From assembly GCA_012270965.1 (NCBI GenBank), contig JAAXHJ010000072.1, positions 1 to 35,445 on the forward strand: a stretch of DNA of 35,445 bases. The letters run 5' to 3'. Made by a program: the position numbers and the translations under genes. Below, one piece after another: positions 8,641 to 19,046 of the stretch (positions are counted from its first letter, which is position 1; each line of letters opens with the position of its first letter). The notes under the pieces are model-generated. The model was not told the origin of the DNA. It saw only the letters and a program-made list of their open reading frames with translations, and made no database searches. Source of the stretch: Candidatus Palauibacter poriticola. GTDB taxonomy: Bacteria > Gemmatimonadota > Gemmatimonadetes > Palauibacterales > Palauibacteraceae.

Positions 8641-11135
8641 TCGGCCTCCGGGCGGTCATCCTCCGGGGGACCGTCCTCCGGGGGACCGTCCTCCGCCGGG
8701 TCCGTGCCGGCCGGATCGATCAGACGCGCGACATCCACGAGTTCGTCTCCCTCATCGAGCGCGACGAGTCTGACACCCTGCGTGGCGCGCCCGATGACCC
8801 GGATCTCCTCGGCGCGCTGGCGGTTGATGACGCCGTTGCGGGTCACAAACATTAACTCGTCGTCGTCCGTCACCTCCCGCACCGCCACCACCGGCCCCGA
8901 CTTGTCCGTCAACTTCAGGTTGATCACGCCCTTTCCGCCCCGCCTCGTGGTCCGATAGTCGTCCACGTCACTCCGCTTCCCCATCCCCAGTTCCGTAGCC
9001 GCCAGCAGGGAGCCGCCGCGGCGTGCGACCACCATCCCGACGACCGTGTCCGCCCCTTGGAGCCTGATGCCGCGCACACCCTGAGCGACGCGTCCAACCT
9101 CCCGCACGTCGCCCTCGGAGAATCGGATCGCCCTCCCGCGCCGCGTCGCCAGAACGACGTCGTTCGAGCCATCGCTCAACTTGACGTCGATGAGCCGGTC
9201 GTCCTCAACGATGTTGATGGCGCGCAAACCCGGCGCCCGGACGTTCCGATACGCGGCGAGGCTTGTCTTCTTCACGAGCCCCCGGCGGGTGGCGAAGATG
9301 AGGAAGCGGTCGTCGGTAAACTCCCGCGCTCTGACGATGGAAGCGATCTTCTCGTCCTTCGACATCCGGAGGAGGTTCACGATCGGCTTCCCACGCGCGG
9401 TCCGACGGGCGAGGGGGATCTGGTACACCTTGAGCCAGTACATTCGGCCCGCAGTCGTGAAGATGAGGAGGTAGTCGTGGGTCGAGGCGAGGAAGAGGTG
9501 CTCCACCCAGTCCTCCTCCTTCGTGCCCATGCCCGCGATCCCGCGCCCGCCGCGCCGCTGCGCCCGGTAGACCTGGGGCTCGATGCGCTTGATGTAGCCG
9601 GCGTGCGAGACGGTGATGACCATGCGCTCTTCGGCGATGAGATCCTCGTCCGTGAGATCCGACGTGTCGGGCACGATCTCGGTGCGGCGCTCGTCGCCGA
9701 ATCTGTGGACGAGGGTCGACAGCTCCTCTCCGACGATCTCCATCCGCCGGCCGCGCGACGCGAGGATGGCTTCGAGTTCGCGCCGGCGCGCGCGGACCTT
9801 CTCCAGTTCCTCCTCGAGTTTCTCGATCTCGAGACCCGTGAGGCGCGCGAGCCGCATGTTGAGGATGGCGTCGGCCTGGCGCTCGCTGAGATCGAAGGCA
9901 GCCCGGAGTTCCGCGCCCGCGACCGCGGTCTCGGGGGAGGCGCGGATGATGCGGATGACTTCGTCAATGTGGTCGACCGCGACCTTGAGCCCCTCGAGGA
10001 CGTGTTCCCGGTCCCTCGCCACGCCGTACTCGAAGCGCGTCCGCCGCTCCACGACCTCGTGCCGGTGCTCGAGGAAGTGCCCGAGCATCGTCTTGAGGTC
10101 CATCACCTGCGGCTCGCCGTTGACGAGCGCGAGCATGATGACGCCGAAGGTGGATTGAAGCTGCGTGCCCTTGAAGAGCTGGTTGAGAACGATCTGCGGC
10201 ACCGCGTCGCGCTTCAGTTCGATGACGACGCGGATCCCATCGCGGTCGGACTCGTCGCGGAGGTCGGCGATGTCCGTGACCTTCTTGTCGCGCACGAGAC
10301 CCGCGATCTGCTCGATGAGACGGGTCTTGTTCACCATGAAGGGGATCTCGCGGACGATGATGCGGTCGCGGCCGTCCCGTCCCTCCTCGATGTCCGCCTT
10401 CGCGCGCATCACGACCCGGCCGCGACCCCGCCGGTAGGCTTCGCGGATCCCGGCCCCGCCGAAGATCGCGCCCCCCGTGGGGAAGTCGGGGCCGCGGATG
10501 ATCTCCATCAACTCGTCGAGCTTCGTATCGGGCGCCTCGATGAGGCGGTGACAGGCGGCGACCACCTCGCGGAGGTTGTGCGGGGGGATGTTCGTGGCCA
10601 TCCCCACCGCGATGCCCGATGAGCCGTTGACGAGGAGGTTGGGGAGCGCCGAGGGCAGCACGGTCGGCTCCCGCAGCCGATCATCGAAGTTCGGCGTGTG
10701 ATCGACGGTGTCCTTGTCGATGTCTCCGAGGAGTTCGCTCGCGAATCCGGCGAGCCGGGCCTCCGTGTACCGGTAGGCCGCGGCGGAGTCGCCGTCCACG
10801 GACCCGAAGTTGCCCTGTCCGTCGACGAGCGGGTAGCGGAGCGAAAACTCCTGCGCCATCCGCACGAGCGAATCGTAGACCGCCGAGTCGCCGTGCGGAT
10901 GGTACTTCCCGATCACGTCGCCGACGACGGTGGCGCTCTTTCGGTAGGGTCGGGTCGGGCCGAGGCCGGCCTCGTGCATGGCGTACAGGATTCGCCGGTG
11001 GACCGGCTTCAGGCCGTCGCGGACATCGGGCAGGGCACGCTGCACGATGACGCTCATCGAGTAGTCGATGAACGATTCGCGCATCTCTTCCTCGAGCGGT
11101 CTCTGCTCGACGCGGTCAAGGCTGTCGGTGGTCAT
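8637..11135 (-). CDS. gyrA: DNA gyrase subunit A
   Basis: 832-aa breakage-reunion subunit of gyrase, which introduces negative supercoils with GyrB (not in this window). The winged-helix and tower domains occupy roughly 1-500. The catalytic tyrosine is Y123 in RYTEARL. The quinolone-determining stretch [11 protein letters not shown] has Ser84 and Asp88, corresponding to the sensitive Ser83/Asp87 of E. coli. The GyrA-box QRRGGRG near residue 530 marks it as gyrase and not ParC, and a six-bladed C-terminal beta-pinwheel follows. The tail after about residue 810 is an acidic Pro/Glu/Asp repeat encoded by a 15-bp tandem repeat. It is the first gene of a six-gene operon; the 183 bases upstream contain an AT-richer patch but no promoter I can assign firmly. 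Confidence 0.97.
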   Translation of the reverse strand: MTTDSLDRVEQRPLEEEMRESFIDYSMSVIVQRALPDVRDGLKPVHRRILYAMHEAGLGPTRPYRKSATVVGDVIGKYHPHGDSAVYDSLVRMAQEFSLRYPLVDGQGNFGSVDGDSAAAYRYTEARLAGFASELLGDIDKDTVDHTPNFDDRLREPTVLPSALPNLLVNGSSGIAVGMATNIPPHNLREVVAACHRLIEAPDTKLDELMEIIRGPDFPTGGAIFGGAGIREAYRRGRGRVVMRAKADIEEGRDGRDRIIVREIPFMVNKTRLIEQIAGLVRDKKVTDIADLRDESDRDGIRVVIELKRDAVPQIVLNQLFKGTQLQSTFGVIMLALVNGEPQVMDLKTMLGHFLEHRHEVVERRTRFEYGVARDREHVLEGLKVAVDHIDEVIRIIRASPETAVAGAELRAAFDLSERQADAILNMRLARLTGLEIEKLEEELEKVRARRRELEAILASRGRRMEIVGEELSTLVHRFGDERRTEIVPDTSDLTDEDLIAEERMVITVSHAGYIKRIEPQVYRAQRRGGRGIAGMGTKEEDWVEHLFLASTHDYLLIFTTAGRMYWLKVYQIPLARRTARGKPIVNLLRMSKDEKIASIVRAREFTDDRFLIFATRRGLVKKTSLAAYRNVRAPGLRAINIVEDDRLIDVKLSDGSNDVVLATRRGRAIRFSEGDVREVGRVAQGVRGIRLQGADTVVGMVVARRGGSLLAATELGMGKRSDVDDYRTTRRGGKGVINLKLTDKSGPVVAVREVTDDDELMFVTRNGVINRQRAEEIRVIGRATQGVRLVALDEGDELVDVARLIDPAGTDPAEDGPPEDGPPEDDRPEAE
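8659..8700. repeat. 15-bp tandem repeat in the 3' end of gyrA
   Basis: The unit TCCTCCGGGGGACCG occurs at 8659-8673 and 8674-8688, with a degenerate third copy to about 8700. It encodes the repeated acidic tail ([12 protein letters not shown]) of GyrA. The unit is a multiple of three, so copy-number change would keep the frame. Confidence 0.8.
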
Positions 11136-11318
11136 GGATTCCCGCTGGAACTGGCGTGGTCGAGATCCTCGAGGACGCGGCGGCCGCGGGTTTCGGCAGG
11201 AGCCCGGCCACGCTCGAAAAGAGCTTACAAGTTACGGGTTTCGCGGGTGTCTCGCGACCTGGATCCGCGCCGGGCGGTCAATGCGGGCTGTGGCTTGGAA
11301 GAGCGGGGCGAGACGGGA

Positions 11319-13188
11319 TTACTTCGTCCAGATGGCGACGGCCCCGCACCCGGAATCGGATCCGCCGAACTCGGCCGGAAGTGAGGCGGGTCCCATGTAT
11401 ACTTCGACTCCCGCGATCTCGCTTGGTCTCACGAAATCGTCAAGCGTGTCCTTGCGCGTCGCTCGCACTCGCAGTCGCACGCCGTCAAGATAGATGCTCA
11501 TCACACAGCCGCCGGGCACGAGACCCGACGCCCCCCGTGCGTTTGGGATCATGCAGCTATCATGCCGAATGCCGCACTGCAGCCGGACTCCCGGCGCGTC
11601 GGCGATCATGTGCGAGATGAGGGCGGGGTTGCGGCGCTCGATGTCGGCGGCGGTGAAGAAGGTGCCTCCGCTGACGAGTTCGCCCCAGTACTTGCGCTCG
11701 TAGAAGCCCTTGACCTCCAGCCGGCGGGACCTCGCCGCCGTGGCCACGATCGGCGCCATTTCCACCGGCTCCGGCACCAGCCCGATCTCCACCTCCGTCG
11801 TGATGCCGCGCGACACCGTCACCTCGTGGGAGAGGGGCGCGTACCCCAGATGACGCACCGAAAACTCGTGAACGCCGACCGGTACGCCGCTCAGGATGAA
11901 CCGCCCCCTGCGATTGGTCTCGGCCACCTCCGTCCCCGCGAGCACCGTCACCACCGCCGCCGCAACGGGGTTCTCGGCGAGAGCGTCCCGCACCTCGCCC
12001 ATCAGGCGTCCCGTCGGCACCTCGCCCAGTTGAAGCAGGAGTCTCGCCTCGCGCGACGCCCCGGCGGCGACGGGAACCCACGGCCTCGCCGCTCGACGCG
12101 TCCTCGAACTCCGCCCACACGGTGGCCCGCCGGGCGTCGCGCGGGGCGCAGAGGACAAGTTGCCCATCGGGTCCGGCGTCCTCCCGCACCGGCCTTCGCG
12201 CGCTCTCCGCGTCGGTCCACCGCAGGACGACCGTCGCCCCGGGAATCGGAATCGACCCGAACTGGTCGAGCACCGCCACCCGGAGCACGCCGCGCCCGCC
12301 GCAGTCCGGCTCCTGACCCCCAAGATCCGAATCCCCGGCGGCCAACCCGAGAGATACGCGCGCCACGCTTCTTCGCCATCGCTTGCGAACCGGCGTGGCG
12401 AAGGGAAACCCGGCCTGCTGCACCAAGTATCCACCGCGGCCATCCGACCGCAGATGAAGGAGCCGGTCGATCCCCCGCAGAGGTTCGTCCCGCACGACGG
12501 CGGCGCCCGGCCGACCGGTGACTCCCGCTTGGCCTCCGGCTGAGATCAGTACTCGCGACGTGTCCGCCTGTGGATCCGGAAGCTGTTGCGCCCAAACCCA
12601 TCCAGATTCATTCCTCAGGGCACCGGCGGCCTCGACCCAGCCCGTCGGCGCCATCGCCCGGGTCATCTCGCCCGTGGCAGCTCTCACGGTCCATAGCGCG
12701 CCATGCCGCGAGTCGAACAACTCCACGACCGGCCCGCCATCATCCCACCCGGCCAGCGCAGCCGAGAGCGGGACGACATCGGTCAGCGGTGCGCGGGCGG
12801 CAGGGGTCGCCGCCGTTTGGTGGGACAGCGTTGCAACGAGCAGTGCCGAACGGGACCAGAGCGTAATCGTCGGATCCGGCCCGACGTCCTCGGACGCCGT
12901 GAGTCCGACAAAGTCGAAGTCGGCCGGAAGAGGCATCTCTCCGACCTGCGACAAGCACAGCCGCGGGCTATCGCCGGGTGATTGGAGACTGGCGTCAAGC
13001 TGGACTGCGCCGCCAGACACCGGGCCGGGAACCAACGAGAGGAACGGCAAGAGCTGACCAGCCCGCACGGACCGGCGCGGGAGGCGCCGCGACCGACGGT
13101 TGGCAAACGACCGACCGGATCCCGGACGCACACTCGATGCACCAACGGGCAGTCGGCCTCGACGAGAGTTTCGGGCTCGTCCAAGCAT
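11319..13188 (-). pseudogene. Propeller-like / carboxypeptidase-regulatory / TonB-plug protein, disrupted by one frameshift
   Basis: The two halves are in different frames: about 370 aa from 13188 down to about 12078, and about 250 aa from there to 11319. The first half has a possible signal region (VRAGQLLPFLSLVPGPVSGG) and a beta-propeller-like stretch. It ends in a carboxypeptidase-regulatory-like domain (VAVLDQFGSIPIPGATVVL). The second half has another such domain (GEVRDALAENPVAAAVVTVL) and a segment like a TonB receptor plug (MSIYLDGVRLR, IAGVEVYMGPASLPAEFGG). Near 12074-12080 one extra base (GTGGGTTCCC on the coding strand) breaks the frame; removing one G joins the halves as EAVVPVAAG. 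It could be a real mutation or an assembly error. The start at ATG 13188 has GGCGGAG upstream but is uncertain. Confidence 0.72.
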
Positions 13189-13345
13189 GCCTGCTCCGCC
13201 TCGATTCGACTCGCGCCGCAACCTGCGCTCTCGAAACGGGCAGGTCAAGGTGTATGTCATGCTTGTCGTTACGTCCCCGCACGCCGGCGGCTTCGGCAGG
13301 GCGCGCGGATTCCCGCCGCCGGGAGTCTACAGGCGGTCGATTCCC

Positions 13346-13948
13346 TCATGCAAGGCGCCATTCAAGCCCCTCGGGACCGGCGTTCACGACCGGCGTGCCG
13401 CCGGCCTGGGAGCGGACGCCCCACGAGCCGTGGATGTGCCCGCAGACGACGAGGCGGGGACGGGTCCGTTCGACGGCCTCGAGCACCGCGGCGCTGCCCA
13501 TGTGGTGTCCGGTCGCGTCCGCGTCCGCGTGGCCGAGGGGAGGGGAGTGGGACACGAGCACGGCTCCCTCGGGGCACGGTGCGAGGAGGCTCCGCGCCTC
13601 GTCTTCCGTGAAGTCGTAGCTCCAGGAGCCGAACGGCGTCGCGGGCACGCCGCCGCCGAGCCCGAAGAAGGGCACGCCTCCGATGTCGGTGCCCGCTCCG
13701 TGCAGGACGTGGGCCGCAGGCCATCCGCGGCACGCCTCCGAGAGTTCCTCGACGGATTCGCCGTTGCCGGGCACGAGGACGGCCGGCCTCTCGATCGCGG
13801 ACAGGACTCCGATGATCCCGGCCAAGCCGCGCCGCTTCACCGCGAAGTCGCCGGCCCCGACGACCGCGTCGAAGCCGGCGGCCCGCTCGACGATCAAGGC
13901 GGCGGCGGCGAGATCGGTGTGAAGGTCGCTGAACAGCAGCAGACGCAT
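13346..13948 (-). CDS. Calcineurin-like metallophosphoesterase
   Basis: 200-aa hydrolase of the calcineurin-like fold that binds two metal ions and cleaves phosphate mono- or diesters. Motifs in order: FSDLHTD (DxH), GAGDFA (GD), PGNGES (in place of the usual GNHD/E), VSHSPP and CGHIHGSWG (GHxH), ending in NAGPEG. The length fits the short YfcE-like class, so the protein is soluble and cytoplasmic. It starts at ATG 13948 with GGAG nine bases upstream, divergent from the reductase gene with only 27 bases between the two starts. The Gly in place of His in the GNHD motif is the one departure from the consensus. The substrate is unknown. Confidence 0.85.
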   Translation of the reverse strand: MRLLLFSDLHTDLAAAALIVERAAGFDAVVGAGDFAVKRRGLAGIIGVLSAIERPAVLVPGNGESVEELSEACRGWPAAHVLHGAGTDIGGVPFFGLGGGVPATPFGSWSYDFTEDEARSLLAPCPEGAVLVSHSPPLGHADADATGHHMGSAAVLEAVERTRPRLVVCGHIHGSWGVRSQAGGTPVVNAGPEGLEWRLA

Positions 13949-13975
13949 GGCGGGTCGCTCCGTAGGTTGGGGGAC

Positions 13976-15061
13976 ATGCGTGAATCGAAACTGCTCGTTT
14001 ACGGCGCCACGGGATATACCGGGCGGCTCGCGGTGGCCGAGGCGGTTCGGTCCGGGCTGAGGCCCGTCGCCGGAGGCCGCAACCCGGAGAAGCTCGCCGC
14101 GCTGGCGTCGACGACCGCCGAGGGGCGCGATCTGGAGACGCGGGCCTTCGGTCTGGACTGCCCGGCCGGGCTGGCTGCGGCGCTGGAGGATGTTTCGGTC
14201 GTCCTCCATTGCGCGGGACCGTTTTCGCGCACGGCCCTCCCCATGCACGACGCCTGCCTGAGGACGGGCACGCACTATCTCGACATCACCGGAGAGATCG
14301 ATGTGTTCGAGGCGCTGGCCGCGCGCGGAGCGGAGGCCACCGCAGCGGGCATCATGGTGCTGCCGGGCGTCGGATTCGACGTCGTCCCGAGCGACTGCAT
14401 CGTCGCGGACCTCGCCGCCCGGCATCCCGGGGGCCGCTACCTGCGGCTGGGCCTCGCGGCCCGCAGCGGCACCTCCCGCGGCACGATGCGAACGATCGTC
14501 GAGGGGATCGGGCAGTTTCGGATCCGGCGCGATGGAACGATCAGGAGAGTGCGACCCGGTGAACTGCGTCACGCGTTCGATTTCGGACGCCCCCCGGACG
14601 CCGCGCTCGTCGGCGTGTTGGGAGACGTTTCGACGGCCTTCCACTCCACCGGAATACCGAATATCGAGACCTACCTGCAGGCGACCCGGACCTTTGTCCG
14701 TCTCACGAGGATCCTGCGCGACTTCGGCCCGCTGCTGGCCGGACGGACGGGGAAGGCGCTGCTGAGCCGCCTGATTGACCGTGCGCCGGAAGGGCCAAGC
14801 GAATCGGCGCGACGGAGGGCGCACGCGACGATGGTCGCGGAGATCGAAGACGCGGAGGGGAGGCGGGCCGCGGCGCGCGTGCGGATCCCGGATCCGTATG
14901 GCTTCACGGCGGTGGCGGCCGTCGCCATCGCGGGACGCTCGCTCGCCGGCGACGTGAAGACAGGCTACCAGACCCCATCTTCCGCGTACGGTGCGGACCT
15001 GTTGCGGGAGTTCGACGAAGTGACGTGGGAAGTGCTGGGCGATCAGGCCACGGCCCGGTAG
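13976..15061 (+). CDS. Saccharopine dehydrogenase-like NAD(P)-binding protein
   Basis: 361-aa protein related to the saccharopine dehydrogenase / trans-acting enoyl reductase group. The N-terminal Rossmann motif is VYGATGYTGRL, followed by AGGRNPEKL and the VLHCAGPFS region. THYLDITGE and LPGVGFDVVPSDC are typical of this family, which in mycobacteria includes the lipid enoyl reductase Rv2953. It is probably an NADPH-dependent reductase of a lipid or small metabolite. ATG 13976 is preceded by TAGGTT (13963-13968), a possible -10 element that would place the transcript start at the ATG, but no clear -35 is seen. Its 3' end overlaps the convergent glycosyltransferase gene by 19 bases. Confidence 0.85.
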   Translation: MRESKLLVYGATGYTGRLAVAEAVRSGLRPVAGGRNPEKLAALASTTAEGRDLETRAFGLDCPAGLAAALEDVSVVLHCAGPFSRTALPMHDACLRTGTHYLDITGEIDVFEALAARGAEATAAGIMVLPGVGFDVVPSDCIVADLAARHPGGRYLRLGLAARSGTSRGTMRTIVEGIGQFRIRRDGTIRRVRPGELRHAFDFGRPPDAALVGVLGDVSTAFHSTGIPNIETYLQATRTFVRLTRILRDFGPLLAGRTGKALLSRLIDRAPEGPSESARRRAHATMVAEIEDAEGRRAAARVRIPDPYGFTAVAAVAIAGRSLAGDVKTGYQTPSSAYGADLLREFDEVTWEVLGDQATAR

Positions 15062-16089
15062 TCCTCGATCTCCCGAAACCCCAGGGCCCGCAGCGCCTCC
15101 CGGATCTCCCGGCGCGCGCCTGGCGTCCCCACCGCGAGGAGGGTGTAGGGGCGGGCGGGCGCGCCGAACGCCGGGAGATCCTCGGGGTGGAGGACGACGG
15201 CTCCGTGGATGCGCTGCCCGATCTTGCGGGGGTCCAGATCCACGAACGCCTCCACCGGGCGCACGCGACCCGCGGAGCCACCCCGTTCGAGCCAGGCGCG
15301 CGCGAAGGCCTTGCCGACCTTGCCGGCGCCCCAGATCACGAGCGGCCGCCCCGCCGGTATGCGGCCGTCCGCGAGGTGCGCGATCTTCAGGCACCGGAAC
15401 GCGTCGGGGCTGTAGCGTTCCGACCGCTCCGACAGCCGGTGCGGACCCAGGCGCCACTGGTGGAGGATCCGCGGCACGTTCGTCATGCGGCAGCCCGCCG
15501 CGGACAGCCGCAGGATGAGGTCGTAGTCCTCCGGTCCCCCGGCGTCGCTATAGCCGCCGACGGCTTCGAAGGCGTCGCGCCGCACCATCAGCGTGGGGTG
15601 GGCGATCGGACATTCGACGAACAGATCCCGCTCCACCGCGGCGGGCTCGGTGAGCCCGTTGATCCAGCCCTCGTAGCGGCGGTATCCCGAGCCGCGCCCG
15701 GGCCGCGGAAAGTAGCGGACGCCCGTACCGCACGCGGCGATGCCGGGCTGGCGGGACAGGAGGCGGAGTTGCACGGCCAGCCGGCCGGGGCGCGCGATGT
15801 CATCGGCGTCCATGCGGGCGAGGATCGGCGACCGCGCCTCGCCCGACAGCCGGCGCAGCGCCGCGACGATCCCCGAACCGTCGGGATCGACGAGTCGAAC
15901 GCGTGGATCCCGTGCCGCCCACGCCCGAAGCAGCGGCCCGGTGCCGTCGCTCGAACCGTCGTCGAGCGCAAGCACCTCGAAACGCGGCTCTGACTGGGCC
16001 GCAAGGCTCTCGATGCACGCGTCCAGGAAGGGTTCGGCGTCCCGGCACGGCAGGAGGATGGAGGCGCGCGGCGCGCCCGCCCGGCTCAC
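15043..16089 (-). CDS. Family 2 glycosyltransferase with C-terminal nucleotide-binding domain
   Basis: 348 aa. The first 230 residues are a GT-A fold: ASILLPCRDAEPFLDACIES, ALDDGSSDGTG and the metal-binding MDADD, then the acceptor-side GGPEDYDLILRL. It should transfer a sugar from a nucleotide donor on the inner face of the membrane; no membrane helix is present. The last 110 residues (PLVIWGAGKVGKAFARAWLE, VDLDPRKIG, TLLAVGTPGARREI) resemble the Rossmann-like N-terminal domain of PglD-type acetyltransferases. That makes it a two-domain fusion. ATG 16089 overlaps the uvrA stop (ATGA), so it is translated with uvrA. Confidence 0.85.
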   Translation of the reverse strand: MSRAGAPRASILLPCRDAEPFLDACIESLAAQSEPRFEVLALDDGSSDGTGPLLRAWAARDPRVRLVDPDGSGIVAALRRLSGEARSPILARMDADDIARPGRLAVQLRLLSRQPGIAACGTGVRYFPRPGRGSGYRRYEGWINGLTEPAAVERDLFVECPIAHPTLMVRRDAFEAVGGYSDAGGPEDYDLILRLSAAGCRMTNVPRILHQWRLGPHRLSERSERYSPDAFRCLKIAHLADGRIPAGRPLVIWGAGKVGKAFARAWLERGGSAGRVRPVEAFVDLDPRKIGQRIHGAVVLHPEDLPAFGAPARPYTLLAVGTPGARREIREALRALGFREIEDYRAVA

Positions 16090-18971
16090 GCCGATTCGGC
16101 CCCGGCGACGGCGGCCGCATCCAGCCCCAGCCTCTCCGACCGCGCGCGGAGGAAGGCGCCCGTGAGCGAGGTCTCCGACTCCGCGATGCTGACGGGGGGG
16201 CCCGCCGCCACGATGCGGCCTCCGTCCTCGGCGGGTCCGGGCCCCATGTCGATGACCCAGTCGGCCTCCGCGACGACGTCGAGGTTGTGTTCGACGACGA
16301 CGACCGCGTGCCCCTCTCCCACGAGTTCCCGCAGCACCGCGACGAGGGTGCCGACTTCCGCCACGCCGAGGCCCACGGTCGGCTCGTCAAGGATGTACAG
16401 CCGGCACCCCCCGCTCCGCCGCCGCGCGAGTTCCCGAGCGATCTTGAGGCGCTGCGCCTCCCCTCCGGAGAGCGTCGTGGCCGGCTGGCCGAGCCGAAGA
16501 TACCCGAGGCCGACCCGTTGCAGTTGCCACAGCCGCGCGCCGAGACGGTCGTGCCGGATGAAGAAGCGAATCGCCTCGTCCACGGTCATGTCGAGCGCGT
16601 CGCGGATCGAGCGGCCGCGGATCCCGATCTCGAGCACCTCGGGACGGTAGCGCGAGCCTCCGCACGCCTCGCAGGGCACGGAGACATCGGCCAGGAAGAC
16701 CATCTCCACCGTCTCCTCCCCCGCGCCCTTACAGCGTTCGCAGCGCCCGCCCGGGCGGTTGAAGGAGAAATACCCCGCCTCGTATCCGCGGGAGCGGGCC
16801 TCCGGGAGGGCGGCGTATGCGCTCCTCAGCGCCGTGAAGGCACCGATGTAGGTCGCGGGATTCGAGCGCGGCGTGCGGCCGATCGGCCGCTGGTCGACGA
16901 GCACGACGTCCTCCAGGAGTTCGGCGCCCTCGAGCCGGTCCCAAGAGCCGGCGGGCTCGCCCAAGTGCGGCTTGGCGGAGGACCGGTCCGTGATCTCCCG
17001 CTCCAGTGCGTGGTAAAGCACTCCGCGGATGAGCGTCGACTTCCCGGAGCCGGAGACGCCGGTGACGAGCGTGAGCGACCCCAGCGGAATCGTCACATCC
17101 ACGTCCCGAACGTTGTGCAGGCGGGCACCGCGGAGGACGAGCCGGGGACCGCCGCGCCGCCGCGCGTCATCCCGTCCGTCGGCCGCCGCCCGCCGCGCGA
17201 GGGCCTGTCCCGTTCCGGTCTCCGACGCGAGGAGATCGTCCCAGCCGCCCTCGAACACGATCTCGCCGCCCTCTTCCCCGGCCCGCGGCCCCAGTTCCAC
17301 GATGTGATCGGCCTGCTCCAGCACCGCGGGCTCGTGCTCGACGACGAGGACGGTGTTTCCGCGGTCGGCGAGCCGCTCGAGGACCCCGGTGAAGGCGTCG
17401 ATGTCGTGCGGGTGAAGGCCGATCGTGGGTTCGTCGAGGACGTAGAGCGTGCCGAACAGCCGGCTCCCGAGACAGCTCGCGAGGCGGATCCTCTGCATCT
17501 CCCCCCCGGAGAGAGATCGGGCCTGCCGGTCCAGCGTCAGATACCCAAGGCCCACCTCCCGCAGAAACGCGATCCGGTGCTCGAGTTCGCGCAGGATCGT
17601 GGCCGCGACCCGGCGCTGAAGGGGGGTGAGGTCGAGCGCGCCCGCGAGCCAAGCGGAGATCTCGTTCACCGTCCACCGGGCGACTTCGGCGATGTGCCGC
17701 CCGGCCACGCGGACGTTCAGCGCCTCCGGTTTCAGGCGGTGGCCCTCGCAGCCGGAACACCGCTCGGGTAGCTGATACTGGCGCAGGAAGACGCGGATGT
17801 ATGCCTTGTACCGCTTCTTTTCCTTCGAGCGGAGGAAGGGGATCATGCCCAGAAAGCGTTCCCCCGCGTACTCTCCTCCGTTCAACAGGACGTCCCGGCC
17901 CTCTTCGGGGAGCGCCTCCCAGGGGAGGGCCGTGTCGAGTTCGGAGGCGGCGGCGAACTGTCTCAGGCGCGCGCGCTCGCGCCGGTAACGGGGCTTCGAC
18001 CACGGATCGAGAGCCCCCTCATCGAGCGAACGGCCCGGATCGGGGACGATGAGTTGGTGGGAGTACTCCAGCATCGCGCCGAACCCCGTGCAGGCGTCGC
18101 ACGCTCCGGCGGGACTGTTGAAGCTGAACAACCGGGGCGTAGGCCGCGGAAAGGCGGAGCCACAGACTGCGCAGCGATGGGCCTCCTCAAAATCGCGGCG
18201 CTCGGGCGTCGAGGCGCCGAGCCGCCAGACGAGCGCGACCGCGGCGCCCCTGCCCTCCGCGAAGGCGGCCGCGAGCGAATCCGCGATCCGTTCGCGGTCC
18301 TCCGCGCGGGACGCGACCCGGTCCACGATCACGAGCGCCTCCCGGGCCCTCGTCAAAGCGCGCACCTCGTCCCCTTCACCCTCCTCCTCTTCCCCGAGAT
18401 CGATGACGGGCAGGTAGAGTTCGCGGTCGTCGGCAAGGACGCGGACATACCCCCGCGCCCTGAGGCTTTGCACCGTTTTCGCGCCGTCCCGGCGCTCTTC
18501 GGGGGGAATCGGGAAAGCGATGGCGAGACGCGTTCGGGGACCGGCATCGAGGAGAGCGTCGGTGGCCGACGTCACTGTGTCCGGCACGACGGAACGCCCG
18601 CACTCCGGACACACGGTCGTCCCCACGCGCGCCCACAGGAGTCTCAGGTAGTCGTAGACCTCCGTGATCGTGCCGACCGTGGAACGGCTCGACCGCACCC
18701 GGTTGCTCTGGTCGATGGCGACGGAGGGGCTCACGCCCTCGACGAGATCGACGGCGGGCTTCGGCATGCGCTCGAGGAACTGCTTGGCGTAGGTGGACAG
18801 CGACTCGATGTACCGCCGCTGTCCCTCGGCATAGATCGTGTCGAAGGCGAGGCTGGATTTTCCCGAGCCGGAAGGCCCCGTGAGGACGGTGAGGGCCCCG
18901 CGCTCGATGTCGACATCGATGCCCTTGAGGTTGTGCTGCCGGGCGCCTCGGACCCGGATCCGGTCGGTCAT
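16086..18971 (-). CDS. uvrA: Excinuclease ABC subunit A
   Basis: 961-aa damage-recognition ATPase of nucleotide excision repair, working with UvrB and UvrC (not in this window). Two ABC modules are present: Walker A GPSGSGKS (32-39) and GVSGSGKST, signature LSGGEMQR and LSGGEAQR, Walker [12 protein letters not shown] and [11 protein letters not shown]. Zinc-binding cysteines are visible (CAVCG...CDAC and CERCKG...CEAC). The UvrB-binding region between Walker A and signature 1 is present, so this is not the short UvrA2 type. The conserved His of the second D-loop (canonical TTGLH) is Gly here. I chose ATG 18971; a TTG at 19007 would add 12 residues. It heads a two-gene unit with the glycosyltransferase. 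Confidence 0.95.
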   Translation of the reverse strand: MTDRIRVRGARQHNLKGIDVDIERGALTVLTGPSGSGKSSLAFDTIYAEGQRRYIESLSTYAKQFLERMPKPAVDLVEGVSPSVAIDQSNRVRSSRSTVGTITEVYDYLRLLWARVGTTVCPECGRSVVPDTVTSATDALLDAGPRTRLAIAFPIPPEERRDGAKTVQSLRARGYVRVLADDRELYLPVIDLGEEEEGEGDEVRALTRAREALVIVDRVASRAEDRERIADSLAAAFAEGRGAAVALVWRLGASTPERRDFEEAHRCAVCGSAFPRPTPRLFSFNSPAGACDACTGFGAMLEYSHQLIVPDPGRSLDEGALDPWSKPRYRRERARLRQFAAASELDTALPWEALPEEGRDVLLNGGEYAGERFLGMIPFLRSKEKKRYKAYIRVFLRQYQLPERCSGCEGHRLKPEALNVRVAGRHIAEVARWTVNEISAWLAGALDLTPLQRRVAATILRELEHRIAFLREVGLGYLTLDRQARSLSGGEMQRIRLASCLGSRLFGTLYVLDEPTIGLHPHDIDAFTGVLERLADRGNTVLVVEHEPAVLEQADHIVELGPRAGEEGGEIVFEGGWDDLLASETGTGQALARRAAADGRDDARRRGGPRLVLRGARLHNVRDVDVTIPLGSLTLVTGVSGSGKSTLIRGVLYHALEREITDRSSAKPHLGEPAGSWDRLEGAELLEDVVLVDQRPIGRTPRSNPATYIGAFTALRSAYAALPEARSRGYEAGYFSFNRPGGRCERCKGAGEETVEMVFLADVSVPCEACGGSRYRPEVLEIGIRGRSIRDALDMTVDEAIRFFIRHDRLGARLWQLQRVGLGYLRLGQPATTLSGGEAQRLKIARELARRRSGGCRLYILDEPTVGLGVAEVGTLVAVLRELVGEGHAVVVVEHNLDVVAEADWVIDMGPGPAEDGGRIVAAGPPVSIAESETSLTGAFLRARSERLGLDAAAVAGAESA

Positions 18972-19012
18972 GGGAGCATGATGGCCGGCGGCGGCGGGGC
19001 GCGCCAACCTGA

Positions 19013-19041
19013 TTGGACCCGGGGCGGCGAGTTCGTACTAT
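19013..19041 (+). promoter_or_regulatory. Promoter giving a leaderless transcript of the ABC exporter gene
   Basis: TTGGAC (19013-19018) and TACTAT (19036-19041) are separated by exactly 17 bases. The ATG at 19047 begins six bases after the -10 hexamer, where transcription would normally start. No Shine-Dalgarno sequence is present. Read directly from the sequence; promoter activity is inferred. Confidence 0.6.
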
Positions 19042-19046
19042 GGGGC

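Noticed and set aside
9057..10622. 521-aa plus-strand frame opposite gyrA
   Set aside because: Shadow of gyrA, with Asp/Arg/Val-rich composition and no motifs.
15903..19046. Long plus-strand frames opposite uvrA, including an upstream extension of the ABC exporter
   Set aside because: They are antisense to uvrA. The exporter frame has a promoter and ATG at 19047, so the extension is not coding.
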